The notes beneath the pieces are model-generated. The model did no database searches. It was not told the origin of the DNA and saw only the letters and a program-made list of their open reading frames with translations. A stretch of 64,000 bases of DNA, from NCBI RefSeq assembly GCF_024519725.1, contig NZ_JALJRK010000030.1, positions 1 through 64,000 on the forward strand, read 5' to 3'. A program made the position numbers and the translations under genes. Below, piece by piece: positions 52,771-60,985 of this stretch (its first letter is position 1; each line of letters begins with the position of its first letter). The DNA is from Microvirga sp. Mcv34 (lineage in GTDB: Bacteria; Pseudomonadota; Alphaproteobacteria; Rhizobiales; Beijerinckiaceae).

Positions 52771-53811
52771 TCAGTCGCGTAGCGGCTGCACCACCCACAC
52801 GGCTGGATCGACGAGAATTGCCCGGTCAACGATGGAAAATACGGCCGTGTCCCACACGGCCCCCTTGGCGCGGCTCTTGAGGAGCGCCTCGCGCAACATG
52901 CTGGGGTTCACCGTCGGGCCCTCCAGCTCGTCCCAGACTTTGCACATCTCCCACAGGATGTCCGTCGCGATGTCCGATGCCGATTTGGGGACCTCCTTGC
53001 CGAGCATCCTCTTGACGCCGATCACCGCCTTCGCGGCGAGCCCCCATGCGATCAGCAGCGAGTAGATGCCGAGCAGCACAAAGCCCGTGATCGTCCACTT
53101 GAAGTAGAAGGCGGCGGCGATCAGGGCGGGCGGCACGATCCAGGTGAAGAGGAAGTTTAGAAAGGCCGTGTCGCGCATCGCGGTCTTGTTGGCCTCCCGC
53201 ATCTTTTCAAGGTTGCCCTGGGTGCGGATGTAGCCTGAGTTCATGCCGAGGCCGTCGCGCGGGAACGGCAGCACGTTCTGCTTGATGTGCTCGCCGAACA
53301 GGGCGATCTCGGTCGAAACCAGGATGTCGACGAAGATCCAGTCGAGCACAGGATGCCTCAGCCACGGCTTGTCGAGATATTCGGCGCAGCGGGACCGGAT
53401 GACCTCCTTGTCGATCCCCGGCATGTGCTCGGACTGGAGGCCTTCCTTATAGGCTATCTTGGGATCGTGGCGCCGCCAGATCTCGTGCCGGGCGTTCTCG
53501 ACGATCCGCTGCTCGCTCTCGTCGAGGTCCTCCCAATTCTTGTAGGTTAGGTTCTCGACGGCCCGGCGCTGCGCATTCAGCCGGACCGACCGCAGCAGGT
53601 CATACGCATACGCCAGCCGTTCCTGCAGCGCCGGCTGGTCGCCGCCCTCGCGCAGGGTCTCGGCGACGCACTTCGCCGCGAGCTGCCCCAGCAGCCAGTT
53701 CGCCTGGCTGAACGTCCAGCGGCCCCTGGTCGGCTCAAGGCTGTTGTCGATCCATAGCTTCGTGAACGCGAGCGCGTCTTCCTTCGTGAGGACCTCTATC
53801 TCTGTCGTCAT
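52771..53811 (-). CDS. Two-span membrane protein, tandem paralogue A
   Basis: 346 aa, no known family. Helical N-domain (TKLWIDNSLEPTRGRWTFSQ, NWLLGQLAAKCVAETLREGG), a shared middle block (HEIWRRHDPKIAYKEGLQSE, HMPGIDKEVI, PWLRHPVLDWIFVDILVS), two helices about residues 218-262 (FTWIVPPALIAAAFYFKWTI) and a C-domain (LWEMCKVWDELEGPTVNPSM ... DPAVWVV). It aligns over its full length with the protein at 53824, so the pair arose by duplication. Followed after 153 bp by the RuvC-like/kinase genes. Confidence 0.75.
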   Translation of the reverse strand: MTTEIEVLTKEDALAFTKLWIDNSLEPTRGRWTFSQANWLLGQLAAKCVAETLREGGDQPALQERLAYAYDLLRSVRLNAQRRAVENLTYKNWEDLDESEQRIVENARHEIWRRHDPKIAYKEGLQSEHMPGIDKEVIRSRCAEYLDKPWLRHPVLDWIFVDILVSTEIALFGEHIKQNVLPFPRDGLGMNSGYIRTQGNLEKMREANKTAMRDTAFLNFLFTWIVPPALIAAAFYFKWTITGFVLLGIYSLLIAWGLAAKAVIGVKRMLGKEVPKSASDIATDILWEMCKVWDELEGPTVNPSMLREALLKSRAKGAVWDTAVFSIVDRAILVDPAVWVVQPLRD

Positions 53812-53823
53812 GTCAGACCTGGC

Positions 53824-54858
53824 TTAACGCCGCGACGGATCGACGACCCACGCGGCGGGGTCGTCGGCAATGACCTTCTCGATGATCGAATACGCAGGCG
53901 CATCCCAGACCGCCCCGGCCTCCTTGCTCTTCACCATGGCCTCCTTGACCATGGCCGGGTTGACGACGGGCCCCTCCAGGGCCTTCCAGACCTTGTACAT
54001 CTCCTCCCAGGTGAGCTTGGCCTTGTGCGAGGGATCCACATAGCGCCCGAGGCCGATGCCCCGCAGGACGAACCGCAGGAACCGGAAGCCGAAATGCGCG
54101 GCCATCAGCCCGGCCCAGCCCGCCATGATCGTGTCGGCCACCCCGTCGGCGCCGACCAGATAGGCCAGGATCACCGCGGCCCCGGGGAGGAACAGGGCCC
54201 AGACGGACCAGGTGCCCCAGCGCGCGCCCAGCTCCTTCCACCGGACCTTCCGCATCTCGTTGAGGTTGCCCTTGGCGTCGAGGTACTTTCGGTTGAGCCC
54301 GATGGCGTCCTTCGGGAACGGCATCATGAACTCCTTGATGTGCTCGCCGAACGCGCAGAGCTCGCGGGTGATGAGCATGTCGAGGAGGATGTAGTCGAGC
54401 ACGGGATGCCGGAGCCACGTCTGCTCCAGGTAGTCGGCGCAGTCGGCCAGCAGGTGCTGCTTGTCGATGTTGGGCATGTGCTCGGAGCCGAGACCCTCGC
54501 GGAAGGCCCGCAGCGGGTCGTGCCGGCGACAGATCTGGTGGCGGGCCGTCTCGACGAGCTTGAGCTCCTCCGGCGACATGTCCTCCTCGGACTTCTTCCA
54601 GACCAGGTCGCGGACCTTGTCGCTCTGGGCGTTCATCTGGATCGAGTCGACCAGGTCCCAGGCCCGCTGGAGCCGGTCCTCCAGGGCATACTCGCCGTCG
54701 CCCTGCTTCAGGCTCTCCGCGGCGCAGCGGGCGGCAAGCTGGGTCAGCAGCCCGTTCTTCCGGCTTGAGTAGACGGTCTTCGGTTTCTCGATGCGGTCCT
54801 TGACCCAGGCCTTCGAGGCGGCGAGCGCCTCTTCCCTGGTCAGTGCGATGGTTGTCAT
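53824..54858 (-). CDS. Two-span membrane protein, tandem paralogue B
   Basis: 344 aa. Same architecture as paralogue A: TREEALAASKAWVKDRIEKP, NGLLTQLAARCAAESLKQGD, ARHQICRRHDPLRAFREGLG, SEHMPNIDKQHLLADCADYL, TWLRHPVLDYILLDMLITRE, hydrophobic segment near 230-270, YKVWKALEGPVVNPAMVKEA and DPAAWVVDPS. The stop is 12 bp before paralogue A starts. The two may form a hetero-oligomeric membrane complex. The ATG at 54858 has a GGGGACGGGG purine stretch upstream. Confidence 0.75.
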   Translation of the reverse strand: MTTIALTREEALAASKAWVKDRIEKPKTVYSSRKNGLLTQLAARCAAESLKQGDGEYALEDRLQRAWDLVDSIQMNAQSDKVRDLVWKKSEEDMSPEELKLVETARHQICRRHDPLRAFREGLGSEHMPNIDKQHLLADCADYLEQTWLRHPVLDYILLDMLITRELCAFGEHIKEFMMPFPKDAIGLNRKYLDAKGNLNEMRKVRWKELGARWGTWSVWALFLPGAAVILAYLVGADGVADTIMAGWAGLMAAHFGFRFLRFVLRGIGLGRYVDPSHKAKLTWEEMYKVWKALEGPVVNPAMVKEAMVKSKEAGAVWDAPAYSIIEKVIADDPAAWVVDPSRR

Positions 54859-54980
54859 GTCGGCCCCGTCCCCGGGGGAGACCGTAGCAAGGCTGGGCCG
54901 TGAGCGGCAAGGCATGTGAAACCTGGGGATGCGCTTGGGCCCTACTTGCGGATCGGTTATCCGCCAGCCTTTAGTCTTGC

Positions 54981-55673
54981 ATGAATGCAGCCGCCCAAGT
55001 CTCCGCCGTGTGGGGCGCCGTCGCCCTGGTCCTCGGCCTCGCTGCCCTTGTCCTCTTCCGCAACCAGATCGGCGCCGCCATCGACCGCTGGCGCGGCGCG
55101 ACCTTCGGCAAGGACAAGTCCGTCGACCTGTCCGGCCCGTCACCCCAGGCCCAGGTCGAGGCGCAGAAAGAGCCCCACAAGGAATCGGCCGACCTGCTGC
55201 CGGCGCCCGCTCCGCAGTCCGGCCTGCCCGCGCTGCCGCCACCGAATCCGCTCTACGCGCCCCTCGAAGAGGACCTCCGGCGCCGGGTGGAGGCGGCGTT
55301 CCCCGGGGCGCAGGACACCCAGCTCGCATGGGCCCTCCGCGTCGCCGCGCAGGCGACCGTCGAGCGCAATCATGAGCAGACCTATCGCATCATTTTCGGC
55401 AGCCAGATCCTGGCGCTCAAAGAGATCAACATCCGCGGCTTCATCACGGCGGCACAGGCCCAGGAGATCTATGACATGGCGGCCGCGGCCTTCCCGGACC
55501 TCTACGCCACGTTCCCGTTCAAGAACTGGGGCGGCTTCCTGCTCGACCAGGGCCTCGTGGTCATCCCCGAGGACCCGGTCACGGACGAGAGCAAGGTGCT
55601 GCTCACGCCGGCCGGCAAGGACTTCCTGTTCTTCCTGACGGGGCGCGGGCTGCCCGAGAACAAGGGCGGCTAA
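54981..55673 (+). CDS. Membrane-anchored protein, divergent from the kinase operon
   Basis: 230 aa. N-terminal helix (VWGAVALVLGLAALVLFRNQ), a Pro-rich linker (LLPAPAPQSGLPALPPPNPL) and a soluble C-domain about residues 95-225 (LEEDLRRRVEAAFPGAQDTQ, YRIIFGSQILALKEINIRGF, FKNWGGFLLDQGLVVIPEDP, LLTPAGKDFLFFLTGRG). The end resembles a winged-helix-like fold. Unknown family. Shares a 122-bp promoter gap with the minus-strand operon. Confidence 0.7.
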   Translation: MNAAAQVSAVWGAVALVLGLAALVLFRNQIGAAIDRWRGATFGKDKSVDLSGPSPQAQVEAQKEPHKESADLLPAPAPQSGLPALPPPNPLYAPLEEDLRRRVEAAFPGAQDTQLAWALRVAAQATVERNHEQTYRIIFGSQILALKEINIRGFITAAQAQEIYDMAAAAFPDLYATFPFKNWGGFLLDQGLVVIPEDPVTDESKVLLTPAGKDFLFFLTGRGLPENKGG

Positions 55674-56079
55674 CCCCCAACAAAAACGACATCATTCACA
55701 ACGGTTTCGACAACGCGTTGTTGGTGAATACGTTGGTCAATTCTTCATCCACAGGAAAAAGCGGCCGAATTCGCCTGTTTTGCTTGGACCCTCTAGTGCT
55801 ATGCCCTGTGCGCCCGACGAGGGGCGCACGTCAGGCGCACGTGCGCCCCACACCTCGGAAACGCTTGCGTAGTAAAGCGTTGCGCCGACCGCCAGGAGGC
55901 GCACCGCGAGGGCAGGCAGGGCCTCCCACCCGGACACCCGCTGACTGATTCGTAAATCTTGCATGGCCTCGTCCTCCGCAGAGCCCAGGCCAGATGGATT
56001 TCACCAACAGCGAAGCAACCTCCGGCCCATGAAAAAGGGCGCCGTGTGGCGCCCTGATCACGTCGTCAATTCGTCTAGG
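55674..56079. other. Intergenic region with overlapping hairpins
   Basis: 406 bp without a gene, partly AT-rich (55680-55790). Holds a perfect palindrome ACAACGCGTTGT (55710-55721) and three alternating copies of one 8-mer: GTGCGCCC at 55808, GGGCGCAC at 55822, GTGCGCCC at 55841. The middle copy can pair with either outer copy; the right-hand stem is 11 bp (55821-55831 with 55839-55849). Confidence 0.5.
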
Positions 56080-56412
56080 TCACGGCCGCCAGGGCGGCAG
56101 GCTCGGGTCGTCTTCCCACGCGCGCTTGGCCGCCTCGATGTCGATGTCGGGGGCCACGGACGGCGCCGTCGCGATCAACTCTTCCAGGTACGTCTGCCGC
56201 GGCTTCACATACGGGCTGCCGAGGCGGTAGGTCCTGTTGAGCGTCTCCGCCCAGCCCGCCTCGGCATCCATAGCGGTGACCCTGGACGTGGTGATGTAGC
56301 CGCGCAGCGTCGGATGGCCGGAGACGTTGCCGAACAGGACGGCGACGTCGCCGTGGGGCAACACGTAGTAGTCATCGAGCAGCGGGGCGTCGGCGAGGTC
56401 CTCAGGCGTCAT
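56080..56412 (-). CDS. Hypothetical protein, 110 aa
   Basis: MTPEDLADAPLLDDYYVLPH, GDVAVLFGNVSGHPTLRGYI, TSRVTAMDAEAGWAETLNRT, then YLEELIATAPSVAPDIDIEA. Soluble, acidic, no recognised family. GAGGAG precedes the ATG. It is the last gene of a minus-strand run that begins with the AAA ATPase, with gaps of only about 10 bp. Confidence 0.65.
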   Translation of the reverse strand: MTPEDLADAPLLDDYYVLPHGDVAVLFGNVSGHPTLRGYITTSRVTAMDAEAGWAETLNRTYRLGSPYVKPRQTYLEELIATAPSVAPDIDIEAAKRAWEDDPSLPPWRP

Positions 56413-56421
56413 GTTGTCTCC

Positions 56422-56769
56422 TCATGGCAGGGCATAAGCCTGCCCGCTTGGGACGAAAACCACCAACCTGGCGGCGCGAATCGGGCGGAAGTCGGGGCGC
56501 GTCGTGAATGTCCCGGCGTGCCATGGTGAGTAGCCGATCTCCACGAGGTCAGCGCAGTGGTCGAGCGTGTCGCCGACATGGATTTCCCCTTGTATGAAGG
56601 CGTGCACGCTGCGCTGGCTCCGGGCGATGGCGCGCTGCCGTTCCGTCTCGCGGACGACCATCCGGCAGCGTGTCGCCGTCACGCATGGCAGGTGGTCGAC
56701 GACACGCCCGGCGACCCTGATGCTCCAGGCTTTCTTGATCGAATGCCAGTAGATATCGGCCTCAGGCAT
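56422..56769 (-). CDS. Hypothetical protein, 115 aa
   Basis: MPEADIYWHSIKKAWSIRVA, GRVVDHLPCVTATRCRMVVR, a basic middle, and RPIRAARLVVFVPSGQAYAL. Soluble, beta-rich by pattern; no family recognised. Its start overlaps the end of the 38-aa gene. It lies 9 bp before the 56080 gene. Confidence 0.6.
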   Translation of the reverse strand: MPEADIYWHSIKKAWSIRVAGRVVDHLPCVTATRCRMVVRETERQRAIARSQRSVHAFIQGEIHVGDTLDHCADLVEIGYSPWHAGTFTTRPDFRPIRAARLVVFVPSGQAYALP

Positions 56770-56878
56770 CGGCCGCCTCCGCCATGATCTCGCGGATGCG
56801 ACACCAAGCTGCCCAGACGTCGGCCGACGTAGACGACGGGTCGGAGACAACCCGCCAGAGAGCTTCGAGCTCGTCCAT
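56762..56878 (-). CDS. Very small protein, 38 aa
   Basis: MDELEALWRVVSDPSSTSAD, then WCRIREIMAEAADA. Acidic, helical, no family recognised. GAGGTGG precedes the ATG at 56878, and its stop overlaps the next gene. It lies 9 bp after the ATPase gene, so it is embedded in the operon. Confidence 0.5.
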   Translation of the reverse strand: MDELEALWRVVSDPSSTSADVWAAWCRIREIMAEAADA

Positions 56879-56887
56879 GACGCCACC

Positions 56888-58540
56888 TCAATGGGCTAGG
56901 CCGGGAGCGCTGCGGAGGGCAAGCAGCCTGTCAAACGCGCGCTTGAGTGGCCGGATCGATCCACCTCTCCATCCCCGATGTAGGACGGCGTATTCAGTGC
57001 TGTCCAAATCAGGCGTGAACCGCGCGTCGATGCCGCTCTCCTTGCGGGCCTGCGCGAGGAGCCCTTGAACGATGGCGTCCATGTCGCCCGGTCCGGGATC
57101 CGGGCAATCGAGGACGACGAGGCGGTCCAGCAGCGGGCCGCGCAAGGGCTGACGCTCGTTCGCGGTGAATAGCCAGACCACCCCAGACAAATCCACGGGC
57201 GCCTCCAGAAATGGATCGAGGAACGCCTCGCGCCCTTCGCCGAGCATGCTGAGGAGGGCGTCATGAAGCTGGCCATTCTTCCGGCTCGTGCCCGCCTTAT
57301 CGATCTCGTCAACGATCAGGCACGGCGATGCACTGCGCGTCCGCAAGATCAGTTGGGTGGGCAAAGCTGCTCTGGATGAGCTCCACTGCCTGTTGGTTCC
57401 GGCGACGGCGGAGTCTTGGGATCCCCCAGCAGGATAGAGGATGTGCTGGAGTTGGAGGACCTCTGCGACGCGCCTTGCCAGGTGGGTCTTGCCGCAGCCA
57501 CTCCTTCCTAGGAACAAACTCGGCGGCATCATCCTTACGCAGTCCCGTCCGGCCAGGGATCCCAACAACCTGTCGATGGGCTCGGCCAACCACGGGAATT
57601 CCCCTCTGAGAACGGTCGAGGCCTCGGCCAGGTCGGGCACCGGCGCCAGCGGCAACGGGACGCCTTCGATGGGGCTGAATTCTGCCCTCGGCGCTCCCCG
57701 GTCATACTTGCCCTCGGGGAGATGCGACAAGTCGCGGACGACGATCAGCGACGGCCCCGTCGGCGTAACCGGCCTCTGCAGCGCGGGCTCAAGCATGAAG
57801 GCATCGGCATCGTCGAGGCCCGCCGGCTCGACGTTGTCAGCCTCGGCAAGGGCCTTGCCGGCATCCAAGTCCGCGATCCGTCGGAACTGCTTCTCGATGT
57901 GATCCCTGATCGCCTCCTTGTCCTCGGCCTTGAGCGCCTCCTCGGCTAGGGAGGTCTCCTTGGCGTAATAGCCCCAGCCCACGAGCCTGCCGAGCGCTCC
58001 CTTCATGGCCCGCCCCCGGTCCCGGTCTCCCCGCGGCCCTGGCGTCATGGCCGACGCAAGGGCGGTCAGCGCCTTTTGCATGTAGCGGACGATGTGCACG
58101 GTCTCCCGGGACCGCGCGGCGAGCGCGTAGGCGCACACGGCGACGTCCGGCACCAGGTGCTGATGCCCCATTTCCCAGGCGTACAGCGCACAGCGCTGGA
58201 AGATGTCGTCGAGCACCAGGTCGACGCCCGGCGTGAGGCCGCCGTCACGGAGCATGAGCTGCGCGGCCCGGGCGGCGTCGTGTGCGAAATCGACGCAGAC
58301 ATTGTCGTTCAGCCGGTGCAGCGTCGTCAGCACCTTGCTTACGCCCTTGGCGCCCTTCAGGCGGGGGAGTGCATGCGATTGGAGCCAGAGGACCACGTCC
58401 TTCTCCAGGTCACCCTTGAAAAATGGATGGCCGCGGTAGAGCTCGGCGGTCGATGGGAGCGAGTATTGGGAGTGCTCGTGCTGCACGAGCTCGGCGCGCA
58501 GTGCTTCAAGCACTGCCTGCCGGAAGGGGGTGTCTGTCAC
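56888..58540 (-). CDS. AAA+ family ATPase, 550 aa
   Basis: A helical N-terminal half (about 1-330, LYRGHPFFKGDLEKDVVLWL, LVGWGYYAKETSLAEEALKA) of no known family, then an AAA+ domain. Walker A GRSGCGKT at 345-352, Walker B CLIVDEID near 408-414, FTANERQPLRGPLLDRLVVL (sensor 1 and arginine region) and GGSIRPLKRAFDRLL (sensor 2-like). This resembles the Lon/Clp-like clade, without a protease. GTG start at 58540 after AGGAGG. It probably acts as a remodelling motor for the small partners around it. Confidence 0.85.
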   Translation of the reverse strand: MTDTPFRQAVLEALRAELVQHEHSQYSLPSTAELYRGHPFFKGDLEKDVVLWLQSHALPRLKGAKGVSKVLTTLHRLNDNVCVDFAHDAARAAQLMLRDGGLTPGVDLVLDDIFQRCALYAWEMGHQHLVPDVAVCAYALAARSRETVHIVRYMQKALTALASAMTPGPRGDRDRGRAMKGALGRLVGWGYYAKETSLAEEALKAEDKEAIRDHIEKQFRRIADLDAGKALAEADNVEPAGLDDADAFMLEPALQRPVTPTGPSLIVVRDLSHLPEGKYDRGAPRAEFSPIEGVPLPLAPVPDLAEASTVLRGEFPWLAEPIDRLLGSLAGRDCVRMMPPSLFLGRSGCGKTHLARRVAEVLQLQHILYPAGGSQDSAVAGTNRQWSSSRAALPTQLILRTRSASPCLIVDEIDKAGTSRKNGQLHDALLSMLGEGREAFLDPFLEAPVDLSGVVWLFTANERQPLRGPLLDRLVVLDCPDPGPGDMDAIVQGLLAQARKESGIDARFTPDLDSTEYAVLHRGWRGGSIRPLKRAFDRLLALRSAPGLAH

Positions 58541-58625
58541 TGGAGGCCTCCTGAGCCTGACTGACGAGCGGCCGAGCCGACTACGTCTGTGTCTCAGTGA
58601 CTACGACAAAAAGGTTAACAATGCA

Positions 58626-58940
58626 TTAAGAATTAGGGATCGAATCCTTGTTGTCCCCGTCTGGGCGGATCGTGATGGCGATGTCTTTGAGGAGCGCGGC
58701 GACGACGTGGGGCGAGACGCCGGCGGCCTCGGCGTCCCGCACGATCTCCCAGACCCTGTCGGCGGCCCTAGTCTGCGCCAGGAGCTCGCGCTGCCGCCGG
58801 AGGTCCTCCAGCACAGGCAATGGGACCGTCGACGAGCCGCTGGCCCAGCGCTGGGCGGTCCGGACGGCGACCCCGGCCATGTGGGCCAGGCGGAAAACCC
58901 AGCCGGATCCGAGGACGCTCCCGGCCAGCTCGCGGAACAT
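58626..58940 (-). CDS. HTH protein, 104 aa, small regulator A
   Basis: MFRELAGSVLGSGWVFRLAH, MAGVAVRTAQRWASGSSTVP and LPVLEDLRRQRELLAQTRAA form an HTH similar to YdaS/Cro-type proteins, with the RTAQRWASG core. It is echoed by the protein at 59697 (RLVQRWASG). AGGAAAAGGAA precedes the ATG at 58940. Probably a regulator of the island. Confidence 0.6.
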   Translation of the reverse strand: MFRELAGSVLGSGWVFRLAHMAGVAVRTAQRWASGSSTVPLPVLEDLRRQRELLAQTRAADRVWEIVRDAEAAGVSPHVVAALLKDIAITIRPDGDNKDSIPNS

Positions 58941-59100
58941 TTCCTTTTCCTGCTCGGCAACACGCACGACCGAATCCCTCCGACCCGTGTCGTATAGACT
59001 ACGCAGGGGGATTTCCAAAAGAAGAGGCCCCGGCATCACTGCCAGGGCCCGTCAGGAAAACCAGGCGGCCAAGGACCAACCCAACCGCCTGAGATCTATG

Positions 59101-59334
59101 CTAGCTATTCGTTCGCAGGAAACCAGAGACGGCTTGCTCGACAAGGTGCCTCACGGTCTCCCCGGCAGCCTGGCCGGCCTCGCCATGCTGGGCGACCTCG
59201 ACATGCGCCGGGCCGCCCCTCTCATTTTCGACGATGACCTTGCACCCTTCCGGGCCGACCGAGACCAACACCCGGAGCTCGACGTACCTGCCGGTGCCCT
59301 CGCCATGGCTGACGTCCCACTTCGGCCCCGCCAT
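59101..59334 (-). CDS. Hypothetical protein, 77 aa
   Basis: MAGPKWDVSHGEGTGRYVEL, then RVLVSVGPEGCKVIVENERG and EAGQAAGETVRHLVEQAVSG. Soluble alpha/beta pattern, no family. It begins directly at the stop of the secreted protein gene (59335), so they are one transcript. Confidence 0.55.
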   Translation of the reverse strand: MAGPKWDVSHGEGTGRYVELRVLVSVGPEGCKVIVENERGGPAHVEVAQHGEAGQAAGETVRHLVEQAVSGFLRTNS

Positions 59335-59700
59335 CTAATCCCCCGTGCCCAGCACGACGGGCCCGCTCGCGCAGCGCGCATCATCGATAGACAGCCGGTC
59401 TGCAGCGACGACCACGCGGCCGAGGCCTTCGAGCTGCCCGACCACAAAGCCGTCCCGCATCCTGGCCTCGCCGACCGCCTTGTGGGACCGCCACTTCCTC
59501 GTCGTAGTGTCCGTCACCTGGCAGTCGGCCTTGACCTTCCAGACGCCCGGGCCCGTCCTCTCGAAAACCAAGACCGTATCCCGAGACGTCCCGGCTCTGA
59601 CAACGTGCGCTTCCGCGCTCCATGTCGGCATGTCGGCGACGTCCAGGGCTGAGGCCGGGGCGGCTAGGAACAGGCAGGCAACGATGAAAGGGACTCTCAT
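59335..59700 (-). CDS. Secreted protein, 121 aa
   Basis: The signal peptide MRVPFIVACLFLAAPASA is clear. The mature part has AEAHVVRAGTSRDTVLVFER, WKVKADCQVTDTTTRKWRSH and VVVAADRLSIDDARCASGPV, beta-rich with two Cys that could form a disulfide. Periplasmic, unknown function. Overlaps the HTH gene at 59697 by 4 bp. Confidence 0.6.
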   Translation of the reverse strand: MRVPFIVACLFLAAPASALDVADMPTWSAEAHVVRAGTSRDTVLVFERTGPGVWKVKADCQVTDTTTRKWRSHKAVGEARMRDGFVVGQLEGLGRVVVAADRLSIDDARCASGPVVLGTGD

Positions 59701-59999
59701 TCCTCATCCTCGCGTGGCATCTCAGCAAGCCTAGGGATACGGAGATATTCCGCGGTCACTTCGCACTCACGCACCCGCATCCGATAGACATCGGCGCGGT
59801 CATCAAGGAGGTGGGCCAGCACGTGAGCTACCCAGGCCGGGATTGGACGCTCACCAGACGCCCATCGCTGGACCAGTCTTGGGTCCAGGCTGTCCCTGGC
59901 CCCCGCGGGGTGGTGAGGGCCGAGGAGACGGGCCATGGGTCGCTGCCACTCGGGGCCGAGAAGAAGTTTGCCCGCATACGCCAGGGTTTCCGGGTCCAT
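59697..59999 (-). CDS. HTH protein, 100 aa, small regulator B
   Basis: MDPETLAYAGKLLLGPEWQR, PMARLLG, then DPRLVQRWASGERPIPAWVA (recognition helix with QRWASG, as in the 58626 protein) and LAHLLDDRADVYRMRVRECE. Cro/YdaS-like. Overlaps the secreted-protein gene. The two HTH proteins are probably paralogues of one regulator type. Confidence 0.6.
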   Translation of the reverse strand: MDPETLAYAGKLLLGPEWQRPMARLLGPHHPAGARDSLDPRLVQRWASGERPIPAWVAHVLAHLLDDRADVYRMRVRECEVTAEYLRIPRLAEMPREDEE

Positions 60000-60070
60000 G
60001 CCTGCTCCTTGATGAGGTGCCGTGCGAATTCCTCACAGCACCAAGCTGGTTACGCGAGGCCGAGGGCAGC

Positions 60071-60460
60071 TTACTCCCCGTCCTCGCTTTCCAAGACGCC
60101 CTGCAACCACTCGCCAACGTGGCGCACCACAGCGTCCTTGAGAGCGTCGTTGCTGTCCACGACGTCCTCATAATGGGACCCCTGCAGATAGCAGTCGACG
60201 ATGTCCGTTGCGTTAGCCCAGCCCGCGTAGGTACCTGGCCCGCTGCACTGCTCGTTGTGCACGGCCCCCTCGATCAACTCGAACGCGATGGCCTCGGCAG
60301 CGCTGTCGTTGACGGCAAGGCGCAGCGCCTCCCACGCCTCGGGGGCGTCGTTGTCGGACGGGATGAGGTCCCGAATGTGCTCGGGGATGAAGGCGCCGCC
60401 CATGATAGCTGCCGCGAGGTTGTGGAAGCCACGCTGCTGCAGGATCGCGATGTCAGCCAT
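60071..60460 (-). CDS. Hypothetical protein, 129 aa
   Basis: MADIAILQQRGFHNLAAAIM, IRDLIPSDNDAPEAWEALRL, GAVHNEQCSGPGTYAGWANA, DSNDALKDAVVRHVGEWLQG. Acidic, helical, cytoplasmic. No family recognised. Ribosome site weak (GGACTG), start by conserved-looking N-terminus. Part of the minus-strand series of small island genes. Confidence 0.55.
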   Translation of the reverse strand: MADIAILQQRGFHNLAAAIMGGAFIPEHIRDLIPSDNDAPEAWEALRLAVNDSAAEAIAFELIEGAVHNEQCSGPGTYAGWANATDIVDCYLQGSHYEDVVDSNDALKDAVVRHVGEWLQGVLESEDGE

Positions 60461-60588
60461 TGTACAGTCCTTTGTGTTGTGCCGGGTCGTCCGGAGCCGC
60501 CAACTCGGCGGCGGCATTTGAGCTCGCCCTTTGCCGGAAGGCACTGAGAGCTCTCGGGGAACAGGTGGGGCCGAAGCCTTATCCCCGT

Positions 60589-60879
60589 TCAGTCGATCTC
60601 CTCGCGGCGGGCCACGAAGCCCAGTTTTTCATAGCGGTCAGCTGAGAAGTAGGCGGCTACGTCGCGGCCCCTCGGATGCTCAGCGCCCCAAGCGATGACG
60701 ACGCCGTCAGCGAGACTGACGATGTAGTCGTTTGCAAAGTCATAGGCGAAGTCGACGTTGGCTTGGTCCTTACCGAGGACGGAGTCGATTAGATCGTTAA
60801 GTGCTGCGTCCGTCGGCGCGGCGTTAAAGGCTGCCTGAAAGCTCGCGAGGGTGCGAAGGATTTCGGCCATCTGTGTCAT
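60589..60879 (-). CDS. Hypothetical protein, 96 aa
   Basis: MTQMAEILRTLASFQAAFNA, LNDLIDSVLGKDQANVDFAY, DFANDYIVSLADGVVIAWGA, YFSADRYEKLGFVARREEID. Soluble, acidic, no family. It is the first gene of the leftward series, immediately downstream of the twin palindromes at 60925-60985, which are probably its operators. Confidence 0.6.
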   Translation of the reverse strand: MTQMAEILRTLASFQAAFNAAPTDAALNDLIDSVLGKDQANVDFAYDFANDYIVSLADGVVIAWGAEHPRGRDVAAYFSADRYEKLGFVARREEID

Positions 60880-60924
60880 ATCGAGGTTTCCCTGCGATTG
60901 TGGGCGGTCCGTGTCGCCGTCCCA

Positions 60925-60985
60925 TGTCCGCCAATCTACGGACAAAATCGCAAATGTCAATGCGCTGTCCGCAGATCAGCGGACA
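60925..60985. promoter_or_regulatory. Two copies of a 20-bp palindromic operator-like site
   Basis: Site 1 (60925-60944) reads TGTCCGC-N6-ACGGACA; site 2 (60966-60985) reads TGTCCGC-N6-GCGGACA. With site 1 inverted, both have AGAT at the start of the spacer. Their centres are 41 bp apart, about four helical turns. They lie in the gap between the leftward small-gene series (start 60879) and the rightward OLD-like gene (61103). Confidence 0.7.
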
